From a virus, in the IMG/VR virus record IMGVR_UViG_3300035698_022475, positions 1 through 64,000 of that record: a DNA stretch of 64,000 nt; one strand, 5' to 3'. Position 1 is the first letter of the stretch. Each line of letters opens with the position of its first letter. The notes under the pieces were generated by a model. It searched no databases, was not told the DNA's origin, and worked only from the letters and a program-made list of their open reading frames with translations. This document shows, piece by piece, positions 1-7,456 of the stretch. A program made the position numbers and the translations under genes.

Positions 1-2
1 AT

Positions 3-119
3 GAAAAATGTTTACCTAATAACATTCTGCTGTGGACAGAGCAGTGTGTTTTAGATACAAACGTTAAGAGAACTATTTCAAAAGCGGGGTATGTTTACCC
101 CGTAATCGAGGGAAAATGA
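3..119 (+). CDS. C-terminal end of an upstream gene (partial, 38 aa)
   Basis: A reading frame enters from the left edge of the window and stays open to a TGA at 117-119. That TGA forms an ATGA overlap with the next gene's start at 116, the same junction seen between most neighbouring genes here. The visible tail ends in YVYPVIEGK. No function can be assigned from 38 residues. That it is coding is inferred from the uninterrupted frame and the 4-nt overlap; a competing ATG at position 1 gives only a 17-residue peptide and is less likely. Confidence 0.5.
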   Translation, partial: EKCLPNNILLWTEQCVLDTNVKRTISKAGYVYPVIEGK

Positions 120-568
120 AGCTATCACTAGAGTACGCTGAAGTGGTTCACATGCTCAGCCGTGAGCTGGGACGAGACATCCAAAAAGACGACATCACCA
201 TTACACAAGAACCATTCTGCATTGAGATCAGTGGCTTGGATTTTGAGGAGTTACTTCAGATCAGGGCTGCTCGGTCTCAAGGGGTTGTTGCTCCCGTACG
301 CACACCAACTCACCTTGCTCTCGAAGCAGAGGCCGAAAAACCTATGGTCGAGGTGCCCCCTGGCGATGCTGCGGCAGAGATCGCAGGTCTTCTGGGGGAT
401 AACCAACGCCTTACTCAGTCGGAGGGAGGTGCGGGTCCCGTACCTAATGACCCTCACAGTATTCCCAACGCAGTAACCGAAACCCCAGAAGACTTTTTAC
501 CGCCGGGAGCCACTTACGAACCCCCCGGTGATATGAGCCCCGAGGAAATTAGAGGTAGGAATAGATGA
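116..568 (+). CDS. Hypothetical protein, 150 aa
   Basis: I do not recognise a family. The N-terminal ~55 residues look folded and acidic (YAEVVHMLSRELGRDI, then EISGLDFEELLQI). The C-terminal ~90 residues are rich in Pro, Gly, Glu and Ala and are probably disordered (for example DFLPPGATYEPPGDM). The ATG follows a GAGGGA Shine-Dalgarno site by a few bases, overlaps the preceding frame by ATGA, and its own stop overlaps the next gene by ATGA, so it sits in an operon with the Cas4-like nuclease and endolysin. Function unknown. Confidence 0.7.
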   Translation: MKLSLEYAEVVHMLSRELGRDIQKDDITITQEPFCIEISGLDFEELLQIRAARSQGVVAPVRTPTHLALEAEAEKPMVEVPPGDAAAEIAGLLGDNQRLTQSEGGAGPVPNDPHSIPNAVTETPEDFLPPGATYEPPGDMSPEEIRGRNR

Positions 569-1449
569 CAAAGAAACCCGCGCACCCTAGTGGTCGCAAA
601 TTTATATACCCCGCCTCCGACGAACAGTTCGAAGACGAGGGTTTACCTCGTAAAGTTTTTTCTAACTCGCAGTTTGATCGTTATCGCAAATGTCCACGGC
701 AATACTTGTACTCGTACATCCAGGGCCTTATCAAGCCTCCAGGTATCGCACTCATCAAGGGAAGCTCCGTGCACAAGGGAGCCGAGATGGTTCACCAGAG
801 TACCATCGATACCGGCAAACCTATGAGTATGGAAGAGGCGTCTCAGCATGTCGCAGATACTTTTGACAAGGAGTCCAAAAAGGTCGAGGACTGGACGCTA
901 AACGGAGAAGCCGTTAAGCCCGGACTCATGAAAGACCGCACTCTCTTTAACTTTCAGATCTACTACCAGGAAGCCGTGCCAAAGATTAAGCCCGTAGCGG
1001 CGGAGAAGGCTTTTGCGGTTAAGATAGGAACGGTCCCGATGATCGGCGTTATCGACTTGATTGATGCTGTTCCCGGAGAATACACCGTAGACGATGATCC
1101 GGAAGCCCCGCCTCCAGAAATCGAAGTCGTTTCAGACCTGAAGTGTACTGGGCGTTTATGGCCTGAGGCCAAGATCCGCGAGTCCGCACAGCTCACGCTT
1201 TACACGATGGTGGAGCGTACGGACCGTGCGCGTATCGACTTTTTACTTGATCAGAAGAGTGGCACTCATTATAAACCGAAGAAGACGACACGGACGTTAA
1301 CAGATAAACGCATCTTAACGGAAGACGTGGAGCAAGTAGTGGACCTCATCAAAAAGGGCATCTTTCCCCGCTGCGACCCGACACTCACCAACTGGGTATG
1401 TACACCAAAGTGGTGTGGATACTACGACATCTGTAGAGGACCAAAATGA
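565..1449 (+). CDS. Cas4/RecB-like PD-(D/E)XK nuclease with Fe-S cysteines
   Basis: This 294-aa protein has the layout of the Cas4/AddB-type exonuclease family, which resects DNA ends in recombination and replication. Near the N-terminus is [20 protein letters not shown], the usual opening helix with its first cluster cysteine. VVSDLK near residue 193 fits the D...(D/E)xK active-site strand, followed by the Q-containing helix [10 protein letters not shown]. The C-terminal [12 protein letters not shown] supplies three more cysteines, as expected for a 4Fe-4S cluster. It overlaps both neighbours by ATGA. A second, divergent member of the family lies at 6629-7456. The fold and likely nuclease activity are well supported; the exact role in the phage is inferred. 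Confidence 0.82.
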   Translation: MTKKPAHPSGRKFIYPASDEQFEDEGLPRKVFSNSQFDRYRKCPRQYLYSYIQGLIKPPGIALIKGSSVHKGAEMVHQSTIDTGKPMSMEEASQHVADTFDKESKKVEDWTLNGEAVKPGLMKDRTLFNFQIYYQEAVPKIKPVAAEKAFAVKIGTVPMIGVIDLIDAVPGEYTVDDDPEAPPPEIEVVSDLKCTGRLWPEAKIRESAQLTLYTMVERTDRARIDFLLDQKSGTHYKPKKTTRTLTDKRILTEDVEQVVDLIKKGIFPRCDPTLTNWVCTPKWCGYYDICRGPK

Positions 1450-2618
1450 AAGCCAAACAATGGGCCGAATTACCTCCCAAGAAGTTCTGGGAACTGGTGG
1501 ACAAAGAGGGGCCGAAGGCTGAGGCAGAGTTCAAGAAGCTCTGGGCCAAGGCCGGAGAATCTCCGCTCACCCATGAAGAGGCCAAGTACTGCTTGGACTG
1601 TCTCTTCCTCTATACTCACAAGCGGATAAAGGCCATGGGCAGTATTGCCAAGTACTACCCGACAGGCCAGAAGACCAAGGGGCGTCTCGCCCCTGTAGAC
1701 CACCTCTGGTGGGTGGACCACTTCACCGCAGGCATCAATCATACTTCGACACTCAACTGGTTCAGTTCGAACAAGACCAAAAAGAAGAAGGACGGGACAC
1801 CGCGGTACAACGGGGCGTCTACACACTTCGTGCTGGGCTACGGGAGCGACCCGTTCTACATCATCCCCCTCGACGACGGCGCGTGGCATGAGCCCCGCCG
1901 CAACAAGGACTCCATCTCCATTGAGATGGTCAACGCAGGAGCCTTGACGCTCAAGAAGAATGACCGCGGCAAAGAGACGTGGCACTTCTGGGCACGCGAG
2001 ATGCCTTCGGACCTTGTCGAACAGCTTCCACCTGTACGCCTGGGCGACCCTTACCGTGGAGTAAAGGTCATGCAGCCTTTCCCCATTCCACAGATGATTA
2101 ATAACATCACGCTGAAGCGCATCGTCGTTGCCGCTCTTCCTGGACGGCTTGACCGTGCACGCATGAGTCAGCATACTGACTGGCGTAAACACAAGACGGA
2201 CATGAGTCCGTTGTGGCCTTTCGACGACATCAACGACGCCGCATTCGACCATATCCCCATTCCAGAATACGACTTCATCTCGCGCTATTGGGATGAGGTT
2301 GAAGATAGTATCGGGGATCTCTGGGGAGGAGTGGAATGGGATGAGGCCGACAATCCCGAATATGGGCATAACACTCCCACTCATGACGACGATGACGACG
2401 ATGACGAGTCCGAAGTTTGGGACATGGAAGAGGTACAAGAAGCTCTGAATAGTCTGGGAAATCATTTGACCGTAGACAACCGCTTCGGTCCCAAAACCAA
2501 GCAGGCTGTTATTGTTTTCCAGGCAAAGTGGAGCAACGAACACGACGAAGACCGGATCAAGGAAGACGGAATTCCTGGTCCCGCAACAATCCAACGGCTG
2601 AAGGAGGCCCTGAAGTAA
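1446..2618 (+). CDS. Endolysin: N-acetylmuramoyl-L-alanine amidase plus peptidoglycan-binding domain
   Basis: This 390-aa lysis enzyme should cut the amide bond between muramic acid and the stem peptide. Residues ~80-260 match the zinc-dependent amidase_2 (PGRP-like) fold: HFTAGINH near residue 92, [11 protein letters not shown], then [17 protein letters not shown], and [11 protein letters not shown] near residue 242, the usual distal zinc-ligand segment. Residues ~316-390 are a PG_binding_1 domain (VQEALNSLG ... [16 protein letters not shown] ... [12 protein letters not shown]). The domains are joined by an acidic linker with a run of seven Asp residues (about 2386-2406). An N-terminal ~75-residue helical extension is of unknown use. 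No signal peptide is visible, so export would need a holin, which was not identified with confidence. Confidence 0.9.
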   Translation: MKAKQWAELPPKKFWELVDKEGPKAEAEFKKLWAKAGESPLTHEEAKYCLDCLFLYTHKRIKAMGSIAKYYPTGQKTKGRLAPVDHLWWVDHFTAGINHTSTLNWFSSNKTKKKKDGTPRYNGASTHFVLGYGSDPFYIIPLDDGAWHEPRRNKDSISIEMVNAGALTLKKNDRGKETWHFWAREMPSDLVEQLPPVRLGDPYRGVKVMQPFPIPQMINNITLKRIVVAALPGRLDRARMSQHTDWRKHKTDMSPLWPFDDINDAAFDHIPIPEYDFISRYWDEVEDSIGDLWGGVEWDEADNPEYGHNTPTHDDDDDDDESEVWDMEEVQEALNSLGNHLTVDNRFGPKTKQAVIVFQAKWSNEHDEDRIKEDGIPGPATIQRLKEALK

Positions 2619-2972
2619 ATGGCTGTAGAAATTACCAACAAGTGCGACCGTTGTAGTCGCTCGGAGTCCTTGCACATCTCGCACGACGAACTCGTCGCGC
2701 GTATCGAAGACCGTAAGTCGGTCGAGAACACTGTCCAGAACATCACCGATGCCGTCCGTGAAATCTGGGACGACGAGGGTAGCCAGTTCCCCAAGGTCAT
2801 GACCATTATGGTCAAGGACGAAGAACTCGTCATCCAGGACAAGGTGTTCCTGTGTGGTCCCGATGAAAGTAGGTCTCGCGGCGGCCATGGCTGTGAGTCT
2901 CGGATTCACCAATTGGTGAGTGAGATTCATCTCGACGGCCCAAAGGGTCGTGGAAATAAAAACAAGGAGTAG
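2619..2972 (+). CDS. Hypothetical protein with N-terminal CxxC, 117 aa
   Basis: The start follows an AAGGAGG Shine-Dalgarno site at 2601-2607, inside the end of the endolysin gene. The protein opens with CDRCSRSESLHISH and ends with LCGPDESRSRGGHGCESRI, so cysteine pairs at both ends could bind one zinc ion around a helical/strand core (VMTIMVKDEELVIQDK). No known enzyme motif is visible. It may be a small zinc-ribbon adaptor; this is inference from the cysteine spacing only. Confidence 0.75.
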   Translation: MAVEITNKCDRCSRSESLHISHDELVARIEDRKSVENTVQNITDAVREIWDDEGSQFPKVMTIMVKDEELVIQDKVFLCGPDESRSRGGHGCESRIHQLVSEIHLDGPKGRGNKNKE

Positions 2973-2976
2973 TAAC

Positions 2977-3135
2977 GTGGAAAAGTACGGGGTAGAAGAG
3001 CAGGGTCGTGAGAAGGTCGCTAAGAAGAAGGACAAAGACGTTTGCCCAACTTGCGGTAGTCCCTTAGAGGACGAAGCAGAGACAGGCATCGCCAAGTGTC
3101 CCAAAGACGGCACAAAGCCCTTTGAAAAGAAATGA
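2977..3135 (+). CDS. Small zinc-ribbon protein, 52 aa, GTG start
   Basis: The GTG at 2977 is preceded by AAGGAG at 2963-2968 and lies just after the stop of the previous gene, so it is a better start than the in-frame ATG at 2920 inside that gene. The 52-residue product is Lys/Glu-rich and holds one CPTCGSPLEDEAE...KCPKDG zinc-ribbon hairpin (two of its ligands as CxxC, one more Cys later). It is one of several tiny zinc-binding proteins in this genome. Function unknown. Confidence 0.65.
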   Translation: MEKYGVEEQGREKVAKKKDKDVCPTCGSPLEDEAETGIAKCPKDGTKPFEKK

Positions 3136-3347
3136 CCAAGCTACGAAAAATACCGACTGACATACAAAAGCTACAGTCGATATCTACCCTATACATGCAG
3201 GTATTTAATTCTGAAGAGAGTCTTGCTCCTCTTTCATTAGAACTCTTTCACCTCATCGGTGAAATACTCGGCGGAGTCCCGCCTAAAAACTTGCAAATGC
3301 ACCGCGTTGACAAGGGTTCGTTCCTACGGGAACTACTGAATAACTAA
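3132..3347 (+). CDS. Hypothetical protein, 71 aa
   Basis: A small basic-then-hydrophobic protein (TKLRKIPTDIQKLQSISTLY ... LSLELFHLIGEILGGVPP) starting at an ATGA overlap with the zinc-ribbon gene. It is predicted to be mainly helical. I see no motif that identifies it. Its place in the operon, before the ParB-like gene, is the only functional hint. Confidence 0.6.
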   Translation: MTKLRKIPTDIQKLQSISTLYMQVFNSEESLAPLSLELFHLIGEILGGVPPKNLQMHRVDKGSFLRELLNN

Positions 3348-3364
3348 AAAAACTGGAGGAAACC

Positions 3365-4333
3365 ATGCCCGAGACACTCAAATCAGGAGGGACTACTATC
3401 CCTCCGGCACCCGCTCCGACCTCGTTGAAGTTGTCGGATCTCGTGTTCGCAGATGAATGGAACCGTGAGAAAATCGGTGATATCAGAGGACTCACTCAGT
3501 CCATCAAAAGTCAGGGACAACAGGTGCCCATCATCGTACGTTCCCACCCGACAAAGACGGGAAAGTACATAATCAAGGATGGCCGAAGACGCTACGCGGC
3601 CCTCAAGGATGCCGGCATCAAGGAAGCCTTGGTGTATGTGAGGGAGAGCAAGGACGACAACGAAGCGTACCTCGAGTCCCTCCTCATCAACCTTCAGCGC
3701 GAAGACAATACCGATTACGAGAAAGCTATCGTATTCGGAAAATTGGTAGACGCCGGCATGAAGAGCAAAGAGATCGCGCAGAAACATGGGGTGGCTGAGG
3801 GGTACGTGAGCCATCGTCTCGCCATCCTGAAGCTCCCGGACAAGTGGCAGAACGAGGTGAAGAAGGGCAAGCTCGGCGTAACCCACGCCCGCATGTTCGC
3901 TCCGCTGTTCACCAGCGACACCGCGGCCGATGCCAACATAGCGACGAAGCTTATCGAGCGCATCATGGAGGACAAACTGGATTCTACCAGTGCTCAGGAG
4001 CGCATCGACAAGTACATCTCCAAGAAGACGGAGAAGGCCAAAGCCAAGGGCGAAGAGCCCGAGGGCAAGGTCAAACAGGGTGCCAAGAAGACCAGCTCCA
4101 AGAAGAAGAAGGGCGCGGGAGAAGGGAAGGACGAAGAGCCTTCAGAGCCGGAGACGGCGTACACTCCCAAGGTCCAAAAGGAGATGAAGATGATCACCCT
4201 GAAGATCAACGTCGAGTGGCTCCAGTACTACGAGGAGCGCCTTGCCCGGACCAATAGCGCCACCAACAAGTTGCGCATCAAGGGCATCATCGAGGGTTTG
4301 GAGATCTCCAGCGGTCTCCGCGTCGAGAAATAG
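3365..4333 (+). CDS. ParB-like DNA-binding protein
   Basis: This 322-aa protein has the ParB/sulfiredoxin-like N-domain with the CTP-binding box (KDGRRRYAAL, residues ~73-82) and downstream LLINLQRED, typical of ParB families. It is followed by a helix-turn-helix (MKSKEIAQKHGVAEGYVSHR, near residues 135-155). A lysine- and acid-rich hinge (residues ~215-270) separates a C-terminal conserved segment (KMITLKINVEWLQYYEERL). An AACTGGAGGA-type ribosome site precedes the ATG. No ParA gene is visible in the window, so a transcriptional or DNA-processing role is as likely as segregation. The operon ends in a strong hairpin just after the stop. Confidence 0.85.
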   Translation: MPETLKSGGTTIPPAPAPTSLKLSDLVFADEWNREKIGDIRGLTQSIKSQGQQVPIIVRSHPTKTGKYIIKDGRRRYAALKDAGIKEALVYVRESKDDNEAYLESLLINLQREDNTDYEKAIVFGKLVDAGMKSKEIAQKHGVAEGYVSHRLAILKLPDKWQNEVKKGKLGVTHARMFAPLFTSDTAADANIATKLIERIMEDKLDSTSAQERIDKYISKKTEKAKAKGEEPEGKVKQGAKKTSSKKKKGAGEGKDEEPSEPETAYTPKVQKEMKMITLKINVEWLQYYEERLARTNSATNKLRIKGIIEGLEISSGLRVEK

Positions 4334-4343
4334 TTCACTTCTA

Positions 4344-4380
4344 AACTGTCTGGGGGCATTCGCCCCCCGGCAGTTTTCTT
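4344..4380 (+). terminator. Rho-independent terminator after the ParB-like gene
   Basis: Arms 4344-4357 and 4362-4375 pair over 14 positions with one G-U pair and one mismatch, around an ATTC loop, followed by a T-rich tail. It lies between the convergent ends of the ParB-like gene and the sigma factor gene. The T-tail favours the + strand, but the hairpin could act on both transcripts. Confidence 0.85.
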
Positions 4381-5402
4381 TACCAACAGATATCTTGAGC
4401 GTCACGAATGGAACGTCGGCGTAGTTCTACGCGCAGATCTTTCAATACTTTTTCTTTTATCTGTCGGACACGTTCAGGAGTGATTCTTGCAACTGATGCG
4501 AGTTGGTAGAGACTTTTGGGTTGGGAGCTTTTACGTTCTGCTTGGGGCACATTGTAATATTGGATGACAATGTACTTATCCCGCTCGCTCACAGACATTC
4601 CACGAATAGCATCTCGCAGTATACGAGCGGAGTCGTCATCCACTACATCAAATTCGACATTTTGAGCATCTGCCAATGGCAGATTATCTAGTGTAGTCAT
4701 TGTATGGTAAGTGCCAGAGGAATCAGGCAATACGAATTCATGTTCATCTGCTGTGCATGGGGGAAGATGAGAGGAGTGGTCAGGGGAATGCGTTCGAATT
4801 TCGCAATGACTACAGATATACGCTCCCTCCTTCATCTCCTTTCGTATTGTTTTCTGCTTATGGGATGGGATGTGTATTAATCCCAGGTTATTTATCTCGT
4901 CGAGCATCTCTTTTCGGATCCACCATGCGGCATACGTAAGGAAGCGTGTTTGCTTGCACAGCTTGTATTTGTCGACGGCAAGGATGAGCCCCACATTTCC
5001 GGCAGAAACTAATCGTTGGATGTGTGCCGGCTTTCGAGAAAACCCCTTTGCCGTCTTCATTACGAAACGTAAATTGGAAACAATCAACTGATCGCGTGCC
5101 GCGTGGTCTCGGTCAGCTCCACAGAGCGGACATCGTTTAGGAGTTACTAAGATGTCAAATTTGTCTCCACAGGAGGTACAAGTGTGCTGTCGCCCCTTCG
5201 TATCGCTTTCCAGCGGCGCTTGTTCACTGCAGTGAGGGCAGTTGGCGGCTGGTACTTTTTGTGGAATTTCTTCATTGCAATGAGAACACGTACGATAGCG
5301 TCTTAGGAGGTGTTGTTCTTTTTCAGGTGTTAGTATTTCATGCTTACCTACGTCATCGTAATAGGCTGTAAACACTCTGTTAAAGAAGAAATCCTCTGAC
5401 AT
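4380..5402 (-). CDS. Sigma-70 family RNA polymerase sigma factor with inserted zinc ribbons
   Basis: This 340-aa protein should direct host RNA polymerase to phage promoters. After a short region-1.2-like helix (LTPEKEQHLLRRYR) it carries four CxxC pairs, at residues 39-42, 55-58, 75-78 and 91-94, i.e. two zinc ribbons in tandem. Region 2 follows with typical wording: RDQLIVSNLRFVMKTAKGF, LVSAGNVGLILAVDKY, TRFLTYAAWWIRKEM. Another possible metal site (ICSHCEIRTHS...PPC) lies near residue 206. Region 4 with its helix-turn-helix ends the protein (LYQLASVARITPERVRQIKE). A GGGAGGA ribosome site precedes the ATG. It is alone on the - strand between two + operons. The sigma assignment is strong; the role of the zinc ribbons is unknown. 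Confidence 0.9.
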   Translation of the reverse strand: MSEDFFFNRVFTAYYDDVGKHEILTPEKEQHLLRRYRTCSHCNEEIPQKVPAANCPHCSEQAPLESDTKGRQHTCTSCGDKFDILVTPKRCPLCGADRDHAARDQLIVSNLRFVMKTAKGFSRKPAHIQRLVSAGNVGLILAVDKYKLCKQTRFLTYAAWWIRKEMLDEINNLGLIHIPSHKQKTIRKEMKEGAYICSHCEIRTHSPDHSSHLPPCTADEHEFVLPDSSGTYHTMTTLDNLPLADAQNVEFDVVDDDSARILRDAIRGMSVSERDKYIVIQYYNVPQAERKSSQPKSLYQLASVARITPERVRQIKEKVLKDLRVELRRRSIRDAQDICW

Positions 5403-5501
5403 TACATCCTCCCAGATAAACCGCTAGACAAGCTATCCTCAGTCCTTTAACATAGTTCTTCACCTAAAAGAACGCAAGCAAACACACAAAGGAGACAACA
5501 G
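5403..5501. promoter_or_regulatory. Divergent promoter region between the sigma factor and the 352-aa gene
   Basis: These 99 bases lie between two divergently transcribed genes and must hold start signals for both unless transcripts enter from outside. Ribosome sites are clear on both sides (GGGAGGA on the - strand, AAAGGAGA on the + strand). A weak + strand pair, TAGACA near 5425 and TAACAT about 17 bases later, is the best sigma-70-like candidate I see. It is low quality, and a phage-specific promoter is possible. Confidence 0.35.
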
Positions 5502-6560
5502 ATGACGAAGAAGAAGAAGGATGCGGAATCCGCCCCCGAAGTGGAAACGCCCCCCGAGAAAGAGACAGCTCCAGAGAAGGAGCCACAACCTGAAGAGGCC
5601 CTCGCCAAACCCGAAACATCATCCTTGATCACCGCTCTTGAGGCCACAGACCTCTTCGTAGACCGCTATCTCGACCGCATCTTGACGGTAGAGAAAGACA
5701 TCCCGACCAAGGCCCAGATGAAGGGCGTCATTCGTTCACTCCCCGAAGAGCACCAGGAAGCGGTTGCCGCTATCTTGCGGCGCACTGCGGGAATCAAGAA
5801 GGGCGTTTACTCGTCCAACGAACGTCCCGAGCACACGGAGCTGCGCCTCTATCAAGGGACCGGCGCCGATCCGAATCGTCCTGAGACCGCCATTCCTGGC
5901 CAGTTCTACCTGAACACCAAGGAGAACGTGGGCAAGATGTTCGAGGCGACCCTTATCTCGATCTGGGATGGCCGCACGATGTGGCCCGACCGTGATGCCG
6001 GCGGCGCAAAGATGCCCGTGTGTGTCAGCATGGACCGCCGCGTAGGTCACCGATTCGGCGAGTGCAAAGACTGCCTCAACCTCCCATGGCGCGACGGTAA
6101 AAAGGACCAGATGTGCGGCGACGACGTCGTAGCTCTGATGCTTCCCCGCGACCTTTCCGACATCGTCCTCGTTCGGTTCTCGCGCACCAGCGAACCGGCC
6201 GGACGCCAACTCATGCGCTTCGCTAAAAAGGGACTCGTTCCCTGGGAGCGGTGGTATCGCCTCTCGGCCGAGGAGCACAAGAACACGGAACGCTCGTTCC
6301 GCTGGTTCACCACCGAGCTGAACGTCAACGAAGAAGAGGACGTTCCCGAAGAGCTGTACGACTTCTGCGAGATGCTGTGCACGAACGCCGAAGTGTCCTT
6401 CATCCTGCCAGGTCTCTCTCGCATCTACCGCCAGGCGGACGAAGCGAGGAAGAACCTCGAGGATGGGGTTCCCGCCGGGGATGGCCCCGCAGTAATGAAG
6501 CCGGGTTCGAAACCGAACTACGACGACATGGAAGCGGCTCCCGACGACCAGAACGTCTAG
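5502..6560 (+). CDS. Hypothetical protein with acidic/proline-rich N-terminus and Cys cluster, 352 aa
   Basis: Residues 1-45 are a charged Pro/Glu/Lys tail (EVETPPEKETAPEKEPQPEE). The middle holds a likely zinc site (CVSMDRR, then ECKDCLNLPWRDGKKDQMCG) in a well-packed domain that continues LPRDLSDIVLVRFSRTSEPA. The C-terminus is again disordered. No family is recognised. The gene lies just ahead of the replication block and behind the divergent promoter region, and its size and domain plan would suit a DNA-binding replication accessory such as an ssDNA-binding protein, but that is only a guess from position. A terminator follows directly. Confidence 0.75.
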   Translation: MTKKKKDAESAPEVETPPEKETAPEKEPQPEEALAKPETSSLITALEATDLFVDRYLDRILTVEKDIPTKAQMKGVIRSLPEEHQEAVAAILRRTAGIKKGVYSSNERPEHTELRLYQGTGADPNRPETAIPGQFYLNTKENVGKMFEATLISIWDGRTMWPDRDAGGAKMPVCVSMDRRVGHRFGECKDCLNLPWRDGKKDQMCGDDVVALMLPRDLSDIVLVRFSRTSEPAGRQLMRFAKKGLVPWERWYRLSAEEHKNTERSFRWFTTELNVNEEEDVPEELYDFCEMLCTNAEVSFILPGLSRIYRQADEARKNLEDGVPAGDGPAVMKPGSKPNYDDMEAAPDDQNV

Positions 6561-6574
6561 GGAACTTTTGTTTC

Positions 6575-6612
6575 CCGGAGTGGGGCCTTACGGCCCCCTC
6601 CGGCCTTTTTTT
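6575..6612 (+). terminator. Rho-independent terminator within the replication block
   Basis: CCGGAGTGGGGCC pairs with GGCCCCCTCCGG around a TTAC loop, followed directly by a run of seven T. It ends only about 16 bases before the start of the next gene on the same strand, and no promoter fits in between. It may therefore act as a partial terminator that sets the ratio between the gene before it and the nuclease-primase-polymerase genes after it. Confidence 0.88.
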
Positions 6613-6628
6613 AATGAAAGGACTCCGC

Positions 6629-7456
6629 ATGGCGAAAGACCCACAACCCTCTGACTTTGTGCTCAAGCACACTCCATGGTCTGTGAGTAAGGCAAAGGCC
6701 GCAGCAGAATGCCCGAAACGTTTCTGGTTTTCCTACATTCTCAAAAAACGGGCAGACAAAGTCAATGCTGATGCGCTGGTAGGGCAGGCAGTCCACAAGG
6801 CCGTCGAATATATGCTGGCAGGCTATCCTGTGGGCAAAGCGTTCGACGCAGTCCTGGCCGAATATGAACTTACTTCCAATGAGCTGGACCGGGTAATGTT
6901 TTTTCAACCCGCCGCTCAGAATTTCCTCGACAAATTTGGAAGGTACTGCGCGCGTCACGATGCGCAGAAGCCTTTGATAGAGCTGAAGCTCTCTGTTGAC
7001 ATTGACGGCAATCCTGTCGACTTTTTCAACAACAAACGCGGGTTCCTGCGCGGAGTATTGGACCTTTCCTGCCTCTTCAGGGGAGCCCCGCACGGTTTGG
7101 TATTGGACCACAAGACAGGGAAAGAGCACGACCTGAAGTATTTCCAAACGCAGTTTGATAGCTACGTCTGGTTGCTTAAGGCTACTTACCCTGAGCTTAC
7201 AGGGATTCAGGTAGGCATCAACTTTTTGAAGACTGATGTAGTGCGGTTCGGGAAAATGTACGACGTAACGTCGGACGCCCCGATACGGGACCGCATGATC
7301 ACCTACTTGAATGAGGCAACAATAGAGGCAGAACGCAGTTTCGAGACCACACGCGTAACGAAACTCTGCAACTGGTGTGACCACATCAGCTACTGTCCGG
7401 CACACACGGGAAATGACTATGGCAAAAAAACCACCCAAAAGGAAGGGGCTAACTAG
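6629..7456 (+). CDS. Second Cas4/RecB-like PD-(D/E)XK nuclease
   Basis: The ATG at 6629 is chosen because AAAGGA lies 5-6 bases upstream; an in-frame ATG at 6614 touches the terminator tail. The 275-aa product has the same plan as the nuclease at 565-1449: WSVSKAKAAAECPKRFWFSY at the N-terminus, VLDHKTGK as the (D)xK active-site strand, QFDSYVWLLK as the Q motif helix, and the C-terminal LCNWCDHISYCPAH with three cluster cysteines. It should be a Fe-S-containing DNA nuclease. It sits directly upstream of, and overlaps, the primase-helicase gene, so a role at replication or recombination ends is likely. Confidence 0.85.
   Translation: MAKDPQPSDFVLKHTPWSVSKAKAAAECPKRFWFSYILKKRADKVNADALVGQAVHKAVEYMLAGYPVGKAFDAVLAEYELTSNELDRVMFFQPAAQNFLDKFGRYCARHDAQKPLIELKLSVDIDGNPVDFFNNKRGFLRGVLDLSCLFRGAPHGLVLDHKTGKEHDLKYFQTQFDSYVWLLKATYPELTGIQVGINFLKTDVVRFGKMYDVTSDAPIRDRMITYLNEATIEAERSFETTRVTKLCNWCDHISYCPAHTGNDYGKKTTQKEGAN

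Noticed and set aside
1470-3113. 547-codon - strand open frame
   Set aside because: Runs antisense across the endolysin and two small genes, whose motifs and ribosome sites are clear.
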